64,000 bases of DNA from Imperialibacter roseus. Its GTDB lineage: Bacteria; Bacteroidota; Bacteroidia; Cytophagales; Cyclobacteriaceae. The notes under the pieces are model-generated. The model was not told the origin of the DNA and searched no databases. It saw only the letters and a list, made by a program, of their open reading frames with translations. The stretch lies in contig NZ_CP136051.1 of NCBI RefSeq assembly GCF_032999765.1, positions 4,916,501 through 4,980,500 on the forward strand. The letters run 5' to 3'. Positions 20,118 through 29,906 of this stretch are shown one piece after another (position 1 is the first letter of the stretch; each line of letters starts with the position of its first letter). The position numbers and the translations under genes are program-made.

Positions 20118-21870
20118 ATAGTTTCCGGTCGGCAATTTTCTTATCAATTAGTTTCGTGGTGTCCTTCATTGATTTTGCTTTTTTCCATTGCTCCACTGCA
20201 TCATCAATCTTACCCAATCGAAAAAGTACATCACCATAGTGTTCAACGATTGTGCCACTAACATTTTCTGCGTCAGCCAGGGCCTTTTCAAGGTAAAATT
20301 TCGATTCCTTGTAATCACCTCTCACGTAGAGTACCCAGGCATGAGTGTCAAGATAAGTCCCATTATCAGGATTTTTCTCTACCAAACGCTTCGACAGCTC
20401 AAGAGCCCTGTCCAGTTTTTCCTTTCTCAAAGAGAGATAGTAGCTGTAGTTATTGAGAACATAGTCGTTGTCAGAATTGATTTTCAACGCTTCTTCATAG
20501 GCGGCGTCAGACTTAGGATAATCCTCCAAGCCATTGTAAGCATCGCCAAGCTGGCCTATAATGAAGCCTGAAAGGTCGGGGTCGGACATTGCCAACTTTT
20601 TTCCTGCTTCAAGGTTATTAACAGCCTTTCTATAGTCCTTTTTCACAAGGTAGGCTGTGCCCCCAAAATAATAAAGCAGCGCCTGATTGGGGAAAATTTC
20701 GATAGCCTGCTCAGCATGCTGGGCAGCCCCCTGATAGTCCTCCAGCTCCATTTCAATGGAAATTACATTTTGCCAAAGGTTATAGTTGGTGTTGTCGAGC
20801 TCGAGGGCCCTCAGGTAAAAACCTCTGGCTTTCTCCTTATTCCCCAGCCTAAACTCCAGGTCACCGGAAATGGCCTGCGCATCTACATTGTCGGGATGGG
20901 CCTCAATTAAATCTACAGCCAGCTCCTTGGCAGCGGTTTCAAGTTCGGGATTGGGAAGCTGAGCGATGTAACCAGCCAACAGCTGCACCTTGGCATTTAC
21001 ATTGAGCGAAGGATTAGAAAACGCATTGTGCAGCGACTCCATGGCCTTCTCCGTCTGCCCGCTTTTTCTATAAATTTCAGATAACCGGACACTGGCCTGC
21101 GCATTGGACGGGTTGTCTCTCAGCACTGCTTCCAGATAGGGGATTGCCTCTTTTTCTTTTTGATTTGAAATAAGCACTTCGGCGAGCGTAAGCTTATAGT
21201 CCGACTCGTCGGGGTAGGTTTCAATCAGCTTTTGACCTTCTGCGATGGCCAAATCTATCTTTCCCTGCTGAATAAAAATCTGCTGCTTTTGATAGGTGAT
21301 CTCTTCCAATACGCCAAAGAAATCTTCGGCCCTGTTGTATACATCGAGGGCCTTATCAAGTTTATCCTGATAGATATACAATGCCGCCAAATCGAAAAGA
21401 TACGACTCGTTGTTAGGCAGCGTGCTTATCATTCTTTCATAAAGGCTGGCTGCCTCCTGAAAGTTAGACATGTTGGTGTAAATCTCGGCTGTTAAAAGGA
21501 AGTAGTATTTGTTGTCACTGTCGAGCTTGATGGCTTCATTGGCATGGGTAAGCGCTTTTTCAAAGTCGCCGGACTCGGCCAGAATTTGTGCCATCTTGTA
21601 GTGAACACCCGAGCTTTTCGGGTCAATGTCGTTGGAGAGACTGAACAGCTCATAGGCTTTGGCGTAGTCCTCCAGCATAAAAAACTTCTCCCCTTCTACG
21701 AAATAATACTCTGCCTGAAACCTATCGTTTTCAGATATCTCGTTGGGCACACCCTCTCTGGACTTTTTCTTTTTTCCCTGGGCTTGCAAATCAAATGAAA
21801 GCACTGCCAAAAGAAGCGCAAGGGCTCCTGTGGCGATAACTCTTTTAACTATGTGATCTGCATTTACCAT
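20107..21870 (-). CDS. TPR-repeat protein, secreted
   Basis: This 587-residue protein has a signal peptide (hydrophobic core ~residues 12-28, cleavage near LQAQ) and then a series of about twelve tetratricopeptide repeats almost end to end. Clear examples are YYFVEGEKFFMLEDYAKAYE, VHYKMAQILAESGDFEKAL and LLYYFGGTAYLVKKDYRKAV. TPR solenoids are protein-protein scaffolds; the partner cannot be told. Overlap with the DUF4292 and EnvC-like genes suggests a joint envelope function. An inverted repeat spans the gap to dut upstream. Confidence 0.88.
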   Translation of the reverse strand: MVNADHIVKRVIATGALALLLAVLSFDLQAQGKKKKSREGVPNEISENDRFQAEYYFVEGEKFFMLEDYAKAYELFSLSNDIDPKSSGVHYKMAQILAESGDFEKALTHANEAIKLDSDNKYYFLLTAEIYTNMSNFQEAASLYERMISTLPNNESYLFDLAALYIYQDKLDKALDVYNRAEDFFGVLEEITYQKQQIFIQQGKIDLAIAEGQKLIETYPDESDYKLTLAEVLISNQKEKEAIPYLEAVLRDNPSNAQASVRLSEIYRKSGQTEKAMESLHNAFSNPSLNVNAKVQLLAGYIAQLPNPELETAAKELAVDLIEAHPDNVDAQAISGDLEFRLGNKEKARGFYLRALELDNTNYNLWQNVISIEMELEDYQGAAQHAEQAIEIFPNQALLYYFGGTAYLVKKDYRKAVNNLEAGKKLAMSDPDLSGFIIGQLGDAYNGLEDYPKSDAAYEEALKINSDNDYVLNNYSYYLSLRKEKLDRALELSKRLVEKNPDNGTYLDTHAWVLYVRGDYKESKFYLEKALADAENVSGTIVEHYGDVLFRLGKIDDAVEQWKKAKSMKDTTKLIDKKIADRKLYEE

Positions 21871-21885
21871 ATTCTTTGTTTCAAA

Positions 21886-21963
21886 ACGGACGCCGGGAAT
21901 CTGTAATACGTCTAAATTTGATCTTTGGGTATCTTGATCCTTATATTTTTCGCAGGCGTCCGT
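21886..21963 (-). repeat. Inverted repeat spanning the dut-TPR gap
   Basis: ACGGACGCC at 21886-21894 is the exact reverse complement of GGCGTCCGT at 21955-21963, which abuts the dut stop. A 60-base spacer lies between. On the minus-strand transcript the second arm is followed by TTTTG. It could be a large-loop terminator, a leader structure of the TPR operon, or chance. Confidence 0.4.
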
Positions 21964-22397
21964 TACTTTTTACCTGTACTTCCGTATCCACCCTCGCCCC
22001 TTTTTGTCTCAGTTAAGGCCTCGCTTTCAACCCACTCTATTTTTTCGTGCTTTGCTATAACCATTTGAGCCACACGGTCTCCATGCTCAATGACAACCTC
22101 CTGATTCGACAAATTTACCAAAAGCACCTTTAACTCCCCCCTGTAATCTGCATCGATGGTGCCAGGCGAGTTGAGAACGGTAATTCCCTGCTTAAATGCC
22201 ATGCCGCTTCGGGGGCGAATCTGCGCCTCAAACCCAGCAGGCAACTCTATATAAAGACCGGTAGCCACCAATTTTCGTTCCAAAGGAGCAAGCCTGACAC
22301 CGTCTTCTAAAACAGCTCTCAAGTCGAGCCCTGCCGATAACTCAGTCTGATATTCAGGAAGTGAAAATGGCGATTTGTTAACTATTTTTACCTTCAT
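21963..22397 (-). CDS. dut: Deoxyuridine 5'-triphosphate nucleotidohydrolase
   Basis: This 144-residue protein contains all five motifs of trimeric dUTPases in order: AGLDLRA (I), RPRSGMA (II), [12 protein letters not shown] (III, with the catalytic Asp and the uracil-binding hairpin), DRVAQMVI (IV) and [10 protein letters not shown] (V, the C-terminal arm that closes over the substrate). It hydrolyses dUTP to dUMP and pyrophosphate, preventing uracil incorporation and feeding thymidylate synthesis. Length is standard. It follows the flippase gene by 21 bases on the same strand. Confidence 0.97.
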   Translation of the reverse strand: MKVKIVNKSPFSLPEYQTELSAGLDLRAVLEDGVRLAPLERKLVATGLYIELPAGFEAQIRPRSGMAFKQGITVLNSPGTIDADYRGELKVLLVNLSNQEVVIEHGDRVAQMVIAKHEKIEWVESEALTETKRGEGGYGSTGKK

Positions 22398-22418
22398 AAG
22401 TAAAACAAGGCTGCAAAA

Positions 22419-23927
22419 TTAAGAAATAAAACGCTTAGGTCGAGGCAAATCCGCTCTTTCCTTGACTAGTACAATAACAATAAAGCACGCAACTGCCAGA
22501 TTGTTTACAACCAGTTCCAGCAAAAATGAGCTGAAGTGCAATTGGCTTGACCCCAAAGCCAGGGTAGAAGAAAGAATCAAGTAGAAAAGTGCGTTGGATA
22601 CTTTATAAGGAACCGGGTAGTATTTTTCCCCCAAGTAGAAACTAACTACCGCCATTACCAGAAAGGTCAGGGTCGTGACGACTGCACTGCCCAAATACCC
22701 GATAACAGGGATCAATAATACATTTCCGACGACAGTAATTAATGCGCCAAGCAAGGCAATATAGGCACCGTAGTATGTCTGATCGGTGAGTTTATACCAC
22801 ACAGAAAGGTTATAATAAATGCCCAGAAAAAGATAACCCATGAGCAAAAAGGGCACAATAAATAGTGCTTCACGGTATTCCGACTGACGAAGAAGAAGTC
22901 CCAGCCAATTTAAATTGACGGAAATGCCCAAAAACACCAATGCCCCGAAAATGACAAACCACTTCATCACTTTACTGAACAGCGCTGGGGAGTTTTTATC
23001 AGCGGCACTTGAAAAGAAGAAGGGTTCGGCGGCGTACCGAAAGGCCTGGATACCCAGGTTCATAAACACACTCAGCTTAAAACAGGCGCCATAAACCCCT
23101 GTGGCATAATCAGCGCCGCCGCTACCGTAGAAACCATCTGGTAACAGGTATTTAATCATCAATCGACCAAATGTCTCGTTGACCGTGCCTGCCAAGCCCA
23201 TTACTCCCACTGGCAGGCTGTACGCCAATATTTGCCTGATCAATTTACGGTTCCAGTTGAACCTGGCCACCATAAGCTCCTTTGCCAGCAACGGCACCAG
23301 TAAGAAAGTACCCAGGAAGTTGGCAATAAAAATGTATTCGATACCAAGAGAGGAGTCGTACCATGGCGTTATTAGGGGTTTCAGGAAAACGAAAGACTCA
23401 CCCGAAATGACTGCCGGAGCGACCACTAGCAAAAAGATATTGAGCAGGATAGTGACCAGGATGACGAGAATCTTAATACTGGCAAACTTGATTGGCCGGT
23501 TCTCCAGCCGAAGCTTGGCAAAGGGAATGGACATAACAGCTTCTACTGCCAGTATCGCAGCAAACCACCTTATCCACGACGAATGATCCGGGTATTCAAT
23601 AAATGAAGCTATTGGCTGAGCAAAGGCCCAAAGCGCAATTGTGAAAATCAAGGTAGTCAGCACTATCATGGTCATTACCTGACCATATGTGTTCTGCCCT
23701 TTAGTAATGTCTCTGGTGGAAAACCTAAAGAAGGTTGTTTCCAGACCATAAGTATAAATAACAAGCAGGAATGCAGAGTAACCGTAGAGTATGGTCATTT
23801 GCCCATACTCGCCCGGCTCAAAAATTCCTGTGTAAAACGGCGTCAGCAGCCAGTTAAGCAGGCGGCCTACAATACTACTGACTCCGTATATCGCAGTTTG
23901 GCCTGCAAGTTTTTTCAATTGGCCCAT
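22419..23927 (-). CDS. Polysaccharide/oligosaccharide flippase (Wzx-like, MOP superfamily)
   Basis: This 502-residue polytopic membrane protein has about 12-14 predicted helices and the conserved opening GQLKKLAGQTAIYGVSSIVGR typical of the RfbX/polysaccharide biosynthesis family in Bacteroidota. Such proteins flip lipid-linked sugars across the inner membrane during surface polysaccharide or O-antigen assembly. It stands apart from the glycosyltransferase cluster at 59-64 kb, so its substrate is unknown. dut follows and the crotonase gene precedes it by 18 bases. Confidence 0.88.
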   Translation of the reverse strand: MGQLKKLAGQTAIYGVSSIVGRLLNWLLTPFYTGIFEPGEYGQMTILYGYSAFLLVIYTYGLETTFFRFSTRDITKGQNTYGQVMTMIVLTTLIFTIALWAFAQPIASFIEYPDHSSWIRWFAAILAVEAVMSIPFAKLRLENRPIKFASIKILVILVTILLNIFLLVVAPAVISGESFVFLKPLITPWYDSSLGIEYIFIANFLGTFLLVPLLAKELMVARFNWNRKLIRQILAYSLPVGVMGLAGTVNETFGRLMIKYLLPDGFYGSGGADYATGVYGACFKLSVFMNLGIQAFRYAAEPFFFSSAADKNSPALFSKVMKWFVIFGALVFLGISVNLNWLGLLLRQSEYREALFIVPFLLMGYLFLGIYYNLSVWYKLTDQTYYGAYIALLGALITVVGNVLLIPVIGYLGSAVVTTLTFLVMAVVSFYLGEKYYPVPYKVSNALFYLILSSTLALGSSQLHFSSFLLELVVNNLAVACFIVIVLVKERADLPRPKRFIS

Positions 23928-23945
23928 ATAAAGCCCGAAGTTACC

Positions 23946-24728
<783 letters not shown>

Positions 24729-25123
24729 AGGTTTCCATTTTAGGCTTCAAATACCGAAGCATTTCCGGCTGTATCGGACATCAAATAATTTACTTTTTTG
24801 CCAAAGTTCAAAATCTGCACTGCTAAGCTACACTCACACAGGCTCATTGGGTACTGCGAACACGCCATGTACCAAACACTTGCACCACTCAAACAAAAAG
24901 TTAGTTTTTATTCAATTTCTACATAAATCTTACATCCGGCAAAGGACAGCTAAATCCGGCCAAACGCCTTTCTACGTATGTTAAAATGAGGTTCAGAAAA
25001 TAGGGCTTTCTATGAATGCTCCTAAAAAGTCGACAAATGCCTTTATACCTCACACAAGAAATTTTGTGGTGTGAAAGCGATGATAGACCTTTGTAATGTT
25101 CAAAAGGAAAGAGATTGACAACT
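24729..25123. other. Intergenic region between divergent genes
   Basis: Nearly 400 bases separate the crotonase gene (minus) from the T9SS cargo gene (plus). A promoter for the plus gene can be read near its right end. The rest is AT-rich with scattered short stop-laden frames. I see no convincing small gene, tRNA or hairpin. Confidence 0.5.
25063..25093 (+). promoter_or_regulatory. Probable promoter for the T9SS cargo gene at 25124
   Basis: TTTG at 25063-25066, 19 bases, then GACCTTTG at 25086-25093. Spacing is ideal and only the first base of the -7 element departs from TAnnTTTG. It is 31 bases before the ATG. Confidence 0.5.
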
Positions 25124-26299
25124 ATGAAAAACACTTCAAAAATCATTTTCACATTAGTAATTGCCGCCTTGAGCAACCAGTTTGCTGTAGGTCAGAAAGT
25201 GACAAGGGCACAAACTAAAACTAATGGCTTCTACCTTTGGACAACCAATGCCAACTGGACAGACAATACAGCTGTGCCGGTTTCCAACATTGGAGATACC
25301 TACAACTCAGGGGGCAACGAGCAAATCAGAATTGAAAAATATGTCACGAGAAATGGATCCCTGTCTTTCCGCAACATCGGAAATAACAGCAAGGAAATAG
25401 TTGTCAAGGATACGCTGGTGGTGTATGGCAATATGACTTTTGACGCAAACAGCTATAGCCTAAAACTTCTATCAGGCGCAGTGCTGATCGTTTTTGGAGA
25501 TTTTTCGGCAGCCAACAAAGTTACGCTGGACAACGGAGGGCTTTTGATCATCGATGGCAACATGACACTGACTGGCGGAAATCAAGAATATACTGACAGC
25601 AACGGTGGAGTTGGCAATCTGGTAGTAACCGGTACAATCAGCGGAAATGGAGATACTGCAGCGGCTTCAGCCGATAATACCACATTGTCCACACAGTCAA
25701 CTGGCATCCAAGATTTTGTGAACGGCGCCGGAGTTACTCCACTTCCCATCGTACTTAGCTATTTCAAAGGTGTAAACTTAAAAAATGAGGTTAAGCTTTC
25801 CTGGGAAACTGCTTCTGAAGAAAATTTCGACCACTTCGAAATACAAAGATCATTTGACGGAAAAGACTTTGAAGTGATTGCCACTGAGAAAGGAAATGGC
25901 TTTACATCTGAGAAACACCAGTATTCATTTACTGATACGACTCCTGAAATGGGTATCAACTACTACCGCTTGAATGCCATTGACTTTGATGGTTCTTCAG
26001 AAATATTTGAAACAATCGCTGTAGAGGTCGCTCCTGACTTCAGTACGGTAGCTATGTACCCTAACCCTAACAACGGAACCGAATTGCAGCTCAACATCCC
26101 TGAGGAGCTTCTTTACACCGCTTATAGCGTGACTATGACTGTATCAGATCTTCAGGGCAGAGTAGTAACAACAAGCGAAGTCACTTCGGCCCATGTTTCT
26201 ACTACCTTCGACCAAACCTTGCCCACGGGGATTTATTTGGTAACCATCCAAGCCGGAAAGTATTCTTCTACCTACAGGCTAATGGTTAATCAAGGATAA
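25124..26299 (+). CDS. Secreted protein with T9SS type A sorting domain
   Basis: This 391-residue protein starts at the ATG at 25124 (a TTG nine bases earlier is less likely). It has a signal peptide ending near FAVGQ and then a beta-rich region with parallel right-handed repeat character (residues ~25-200: NGSLSFRNIG, MTFDANSYSLKLLSG, GNMTLTGG). A fibronectin-like module follows (LSYFKGVNLKNEVKLSWET ... YSFTDTTPEMGINYYRL), then a type A C-terminal sorting domain (AMYPNPNNG ... TVSDLQGRVV ... LPTGIYLVTIQAGKYS). It should be exported by the T9SS whose translocon is encoded in this window. Ligand or activity is unknown. Its last 14 bases overlap the convergent tdh gene. Confidence 0.88.
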   Translation: MKNTSKIIFTLVIAALSNQFAVGQKVTRAQTKTNGFYLWTTNANWTDNTAVPVSNIGDTYNSGGNEQIRIEKYVTRNGSLSFRNIGNNSKEIVVKDTLVVYGNMTFDANSYSLKLLSGAVLIVFGDFSAANKVTLDNGGLLIIDGNMTLTGGNQEYTDSNGGVGNLVVTGTISGNGDTAAASADNTTLSTQSTGIQDFVNGAGVTPLPIVLSYFKGVNLKNEVKLSWETASEENFDHFEIQRSFDGKDFEVIATEKGNGFTSEKHQYSFTDTTPEMGINYYRLNAIDFDGSSEIFETIAVEVAPDFSTVAMYPNPNNGTELQLNIPEELLYTAYSVTMTVSDLQGRVVTTSEVTSAHVSTTFDQTLPTGIYLVTIQAGKYSSTYRLMVNQG

Positions 26300-27224
26300 G
26301 GTTGGCAAGAATTTCAGTTGTCATTCTTTTCAAATCATATTTCGGCTCCCAGCCCCAGTCGGCCCTCGCATGACTATCATCAATGCTGTTGGGCCAGGAG
26401 TCGGCAATTTTCTGTCTGAAATCTGGTTCGTACGAAATGCTGAATCCAGGCACTTCCGATTTTATAGCTTCGTAGATGTCTTTTGGAGCGAAGCTCATGG
26501 CGTGCAGGTTGTAGCTGGATCTGATTTTAATCTTTGAAGACTGCTCCTCCATTAGCTGAATGGTGCCATCCACAGCATCTGTCATGTACATCATCGGCAA
26601 GAGGGTATCCTCTCTTAAAAAGCAGTTAAAGTCTTTTCCCTCTTTCGCCTTATAGTAAATGTCAACTGCATAGTCGGTGGTGCCACCGCCTGGCTTGGCC
26701 TTGTAGCCAATAAGACCCGGATAACGGATACTTCTAACGTCGACCCCGTATTTTAAAAAGTAGTACTCGCACCACCTTTCGCCCGCCAGCTTACTAATCC
26801 CATAAACCGTATTCGGATTCATGATGGTGTTCTGGGGTGTATGATTAATGGGAGAATTGGGACCAAAAACGGCAATCGAACTTGGCCAATAAACCCGCTC
26901 CAGCCTTCGTTCTTTCGCTATTTCTAACACTGTTAGCAGGCTGGTCATATTAAGGTTCCAGGCAAACATGGGATCGGCTTCACCTTTTGCCGACAACACC
27001 GCCGCCAGGTGATAAATCTGGCCGACCCTGTATTTCACTATCAATTCCGCAAGCCTTTTGCCGTCCATTGCATCCAGGTGTTCAAAAGGCCCAGATAGCA
27101 GGCTTTCCTTGGGTGCCGAAACATCGGTTGCGATAACCTTGTCGTTTCCATGCCTGGCTCTCAGCGATTCCGTCAGCTCCGTGCCAAGCTGGCCGCAGGC
27201 ACCTATAATAAGGATCGTACTCAT
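26286..27224 (-). CDS. tdh: L-threonine 3-dehydrogenase, epimerase-like (SDR type)
   Basis: This 312-residue NAD(P)-binding protein starts at the ATG at 27224, since the open frame upstream is not conserved-looking. It has the Rossmann motif GACGQLG (residues ~8-14), YHLAAVLSAKGE, and the catalytic YGISK of extended short-chain dehydrogenases. The segment SIRYPGLIGYKAKPGGGTTDYAV is typical of UDP-galactose-epimerase-like threonine dehydrogenases. It oxidises L-threonine to 2-amino-3-ketobutyrate, which the divergent kbl product cleaves with CoA to glycine and acetyl-CoA. The pairing with kbl strongly supports this over a sugar epimerase role. Confidence 0.9.
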   Translation of the reverse strand: MSTILIIGACGQLGTELTESLRARHGNDKVIATDVSAPKESLLSGPFEHLDAMDGKRLAELIVKYRVGQIYHLAAVLSAKGEADPMFAWNLNMTSLLTVLEIAKERRLERVYWPSSIAVFGPNSPINHTPQNTIMNPNTVYGISKLAGERWCEYYFLKYGVDVRSIRYPGLIGYKAKPGGGTTDYAVDIYYKAKEGKDFNCFLREDTLLPMMYMTDAVDGTIQLMEEQSSKIKIRSSYNLHAMSFAPKDIYEAIKSEVPGFSISYEPDFRQKIADSWPNSIDDSHARADWGWEPKYDLKRMTTEILANLILD

Positions 27225-27256
27225 TCGTAAATTTTGAAGGGTTAATGTTCTGTCGG

Positions 27257-27285
27257 CAAAATTAGTAATATTGAGTACAAGCAAA
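27257..27285 (-). promoter_or_regulatory. Probable tdh promoter
   Basis: Minus strand reads TTTG, 17 bases, TAATTTTG. The -7 element is perfect and the spacing is two bases short of the optimum. It lies 33 bases before the tdh ATG. Confidence 0.45.
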
Positions 27286-27342
27286 AGCGCTTTCGACAAA
27301 CACATTTTACCGCTGTCAATTACCTGCTGCCTTACTGAAAAG

Positions 27343-27374
27343 TTTCCTGTAGCCACCGAAAGCACTTATATTTG
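27343..27374 (+). promoter_or_regulatory. Probable promoter for the small gene and kbl
   Basis: TTTC, 20 bases, TATATTTG. The -7 element (27367-27374) is a perfect TAnnTTTG. The ATG of the small gene is 16 bases further, so the leader is very short. Together with the tdh promoter this makes a divergent regulatory region of about 165 bases. Confidence 0.5.
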
Positions 27375-27389
27375 CCGAAAGGAAAAACC

Positions 27390-27650
27390 ATGACTTTCAA
27401 AGAGTACCTGACTTCAAAAAAAATAGATGCCAAAGGATTCGCTCTGGGCGAATCGGAGCGTTTCATGGAACTCAAAAATATCTTTGATCAGGTTCACCCG
27501 GATAGCTTTACTGCTCAAAAAATCTTTCTGATCAATGGAATAAGAAGGAAATACCCCTTTGTGGAAACGGCTGAGGAAGCAAAGAAAGAAGTGTCCAAAG
27601 CGAAATTGATGAAGCCCAAACTTAGCATTACCCCAAAAAATAAGGAATAA
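27390..27650 (+). CDS. Small conserved-type protein upstream of kbl, function unknown
   Basis: This 86-residue, Lys-rich soluble protein starts at the ATG at 27390; an upstream TTG at 27372 falls in the promoter. The body is helical: TFKEYLTSKKIDAKGFALGE, ERFMELKNIFDQVHPDSF, LINGIRRKYPFVETAEEA. The C-terminus is basic. No domain is recognised. It sits six bases before kbl and would be cotranscribed with it, which suggests a link to threonine catabolism or simply shared regulation. Confidence 0.75.
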   Translation: MTFKEYLTSKKIDAKGFALGESERFMELKNIFDQVHPDSFTAQKIFLINGIRRKYPFVETAEEAKKEVSKAKLMKPKLSITPKNKE

Positions 27651-27656
27651 GAAACT

Positions 27657-28847
27657 ATGTACGATTCATTAAAGGAAAAACTGACCGCCGAACTTGAAGA
27701 GATTAAAAAGGCTGGTCTTTACAAAACAGAAAGAATCATCACCACTCCTCAGGGAGCTGATATCAAAACACAAGACGGCCGGGAGGTGATCAACTTTTGC
27801 GCCAACAACTACCTTGGGCTGTCGGCACACCCAAAAGTGCTGGAAGCGGCTAAAAAAAGTATCGACTCGCATGGCTTTGGCATGTCTTCAGTCAGATTTA
27901 TCTGCGGCACACAAGACATCCACAAAACGCTGGAGAAAAAGATATCGGAATTCCTGGGCACTGAAGACACCATTCTTTATGCGGCAGCTTTCGATGCCAA
28001 CGGTGGAGTTTTTGAGCCCTTGTTTGGGCCTGAAGATGCTATTATATCTGACGAGTTGAACCACGCCTCTATTATTGACGGTGTAAGGCTTTGCAAAGCA
28101 CAAAGGTTTCGCTACAAGAACAACGACATGGCCGACCTTGAGGAGCAACTGAAAGCAGCAGCGGGATGCAAAAACAAAATTATTGTTACCGATGGTGTTT
28201 TCTCAATGGATGGTACCATTGCCAAATTGGCTGAAATTTGCGACCTGGCCGATAAGTACGGGGCAACCACCATGATCGACGAATGCCACTCAACCGGCTT
28301 TATGGGAAAAACAGGTCGTGGCACACACGAATTCAGAGGAGTGATGGGCCGCATCGAAATTATTACCGGCACTTTAGGCAAAGCTCTTGGGGGAGCATCA
28401 GGCGGCTTCACCAGCGGAAAAAAAGAGATTATTGAGCTACTCAGACAACGCTCCAGGCCCTACCTTTTCTCTAACACGCTGGCGCCAAGCATCACCGGTG
28501 CCTCCATCGCCGTTATCGACTTGCTTTCTGAAACCACTCAGTTGAGAGACAAGCTGGAGGCCAACACCAAATATTTCCGTGAGAAAATGACCGCCGTCGG
28601 TTTTGACATCAAGCCTGGCGAGCACCCTATTGTGCCCATCATGCTTTATGATGCTGTGCTTTCACAACAATTTGCTCAAAAGCTGCTCGAAAAAGGTATC
28701 TATGTTATTGGGTTCTATTTTCCCGTGGTACCCAAAGGAAAGGCGAGAATTCGGGTGCAAATTTCTGCCGTCCACGAAAAACATCACCTCGACAAAGCCA
28801 TTGCCGCTTTCACCGAAGTGGGAAAAGAATTGGGCGTTTTGAAGTAG
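27657..28847 (+). CDS. kbl: Glycine C-acetyltransferase (2-amino-3-ketobutyrate CoA ligase)
   Basis: This 396-residue alpha-oxoamine synthase has the PLP-binding lysine Lys242 in [13 protein letters not shown], close to Lys244 of E. coli Kbl. Other landmarks are [40 protein letters not shown] and the Asp-Glu pair of [12 protein letters not shown]. It splits 2-amino-3-ketobutyrate with CoA into glycine and acetyl-CoA, the second step after threonine dehydrogenase. The adjacent divergent tdh supports Kbl over related serine palmitoyltransferase-type enzymes. A long hairpin follows the gene. Confidence 0.95.
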   Translation: MYDSLKEKLTAELEEIKKAGLYKTERIITTPQGADIKTQDGREVINFCANNYLGLSAHPKVLEAAKKSIDSHGFGMSSVRFICGTQDIHKTLEKKISEFLGTEDTILYAAAFDANGGVFEPLFGPEDAIISDELNHASIIDGVRLCKAQRFRYKNNDMADLEEQLKAAAGCKNKIIVTDGVFSMDGTIAKLAEICDLADKYGATTMIDECHSTGFMGKTGRGTHEFRGVMGRIEIITGTLGKALGGASGGFTSGKKEIIELLRQRSRPYLFSNTLAPSITGASIAVIDLLSETTQLRDKLEANTKYFREKMTAVGFDIKPGEHPIVPIMLYDAVLSQQFAQKLLEKGIYVIGFYFPVVPKGKARIRVQISAVHEKHHLDKAIAAFTEVGKELGVLK

Positions 28848-28867
28848 AGCCTTTTTTCGTAAACCTC

Positions 28868-28913
28868 ATAACTAAGAAAGCCGATCGTTGGAACGACCGG
28901 CTTTCTTAGTTAT
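28868..28913. terminator. Bidirectional terminator between kbl and the Usp gene
   Basis: ATAACTAAGAAAGCCG at 28868-28883 pairs perfectly with 28898-28913, and the inner arms extend the stem with one mismatch around a GG loop. It lies between convergent genes, 20 bases after kbl and 13 before the end of the Usp gene. There is no strong T-run, but the stem is unusually long. Confidence 0.75.
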
Positions 28914-28926
28914 ACACTGGCCTTGG

Positions 28927-29772
28927 TTATTTTTTCTTTATAGCCTTTGTCCATACAGGAATCTGCGTATGGTTGATTACATTTTTAGAGATCATTCCTC
29001 CAAGTAGTACCCCAAGTCCTTTTCGGGGGTGGGTAGCCATGGCTATTAAATCAGCATTGTTTTGACCGGCAAATAGCAGAATGCCTTCCGCTTCGTCGGG
29101 ATCATGAAACGTGTTCACTGTGTAATTTTCAAGCTTAAAATAATCCGCAAACTTCTGAATTCGCTCCTTCACTTCTTGGTCGTTGACCCAAACAGGCTCA
29201 AACACCTTTAATATATGAAGTTTTGCTCCGTACAACTTCTGAAGTGCTTTCAGGTCATTCATGATAACACCCTGCTCTTCCCGCAAATCTGACGCATACA
29301 CAATATTCTTGATATTTACCAAATCCCGCCTGGCCTTCACGGTTATCACTGGCACGCTCGAAAACCGGCTTAGTTTCTCCGCATTAGAGCCCACAAAAAC
29401 CTCGTCGAGACCGGAGGAACCAGAGGAGCCCATCACTACCAGGTCTGGCTTTTGATGCTCAATCACCTCAAATATCTTGTCAAAAGTCTTCCCAATTTTG
29501 ACATCGAAGCTCATGGAAACCCCGGCATAGGCAGGGTCGGCCACCAATGCTTTCAAGCGTTCTTCGGTTTTCCTTATCAGTTGTACAATATAGATGTTCT
29601 CCTCAGGGGAGTAGCCGACTATACCCATCGTATTAAAACTGTAATCATGCGGATCTTCAATCACATTGACAAGGACTATCTCAGCACCTTTTTTTTGTGC
29701 CAATGGATAGGCCGACTCTAGGGCAAAGGTTGCTTCTTTAGAAAAATCAGTTGGGATGAGTATCTTTTTCAT
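28927..29772 (-). CDS. Universal stress protein, two Usp domains
   Basis: This 281-residue protein has two tandem Usp domains (about residues 1-145 and 150-280). The first carries the ATP-binding-type motif MGSSGSSGLDEVFVGSNAEKL; the second has the shorter MATHPRKGLGVLLGGMISKNV. It begins KKILIPTDFSKEATFALE, a typical Usp start. Usp proteins bind nucleotides and help survival under starvation or oxidative stress; the specific role here is unknown. It is transcribed alone toward kbl. Confidence 0.92.
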   Translation of the reverse strand: MKKILIPTDFSKEATFALESAYPLAQKKGAEIVLVNVIEDPHDYSFNTMGIVGYSPEENIYIVQLIRKTEERLKALVADPAYAGVSMSFDVKIGKTFDKIFEVIEHQKPDLVVMGSSGSSGLDEVFVGSNAEKLSRFSSVPVITVKARRDLVNIKNIVYASDLREEQGVIMNDLKALQKLYGAKLHILKVFEPVWVNDQEVKERIQKFADYFKLENYTVNTFHDPDEAEGILLFAGQNNADLIAMATHPRKGLGVLLGGMISKNVINHTQIPVWTKAIKKK

Positions 29773-29873
29773 GATAGTGCCAATTATTACGAAGGATAAA
29801 GCTAAATAACGTAATATTTTGCATTTATGACATTCACCCGGCTGACCTGCTGAACTTTATCATTTAATCGGGG

Positions 29874-29902
29874 TTGAAAATATCTTAAGATAGTTATTTT
29901 TG
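29874..29902 (+). promoter_or_regulatory. Promoter just upstream of the DsrE-like gene (leaderless arrangement)
   Basis: TTG at 29874-29876, 18 bases, then a perfect TATTTTTG at 29895-29902. The ATG follows only four bases later at 29907, where transcription would be expected to begin, so the message may be leaderless. Confidence 0.5.
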
Positions 29903-29906
29903 GCAA

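Noticed and set aside
24729-25060. Possible small gene or tRNA in the crotonase upstream gap
   Set aside because: No frame with a start and coding character, and no cloverleaf or CCA-type end was found.
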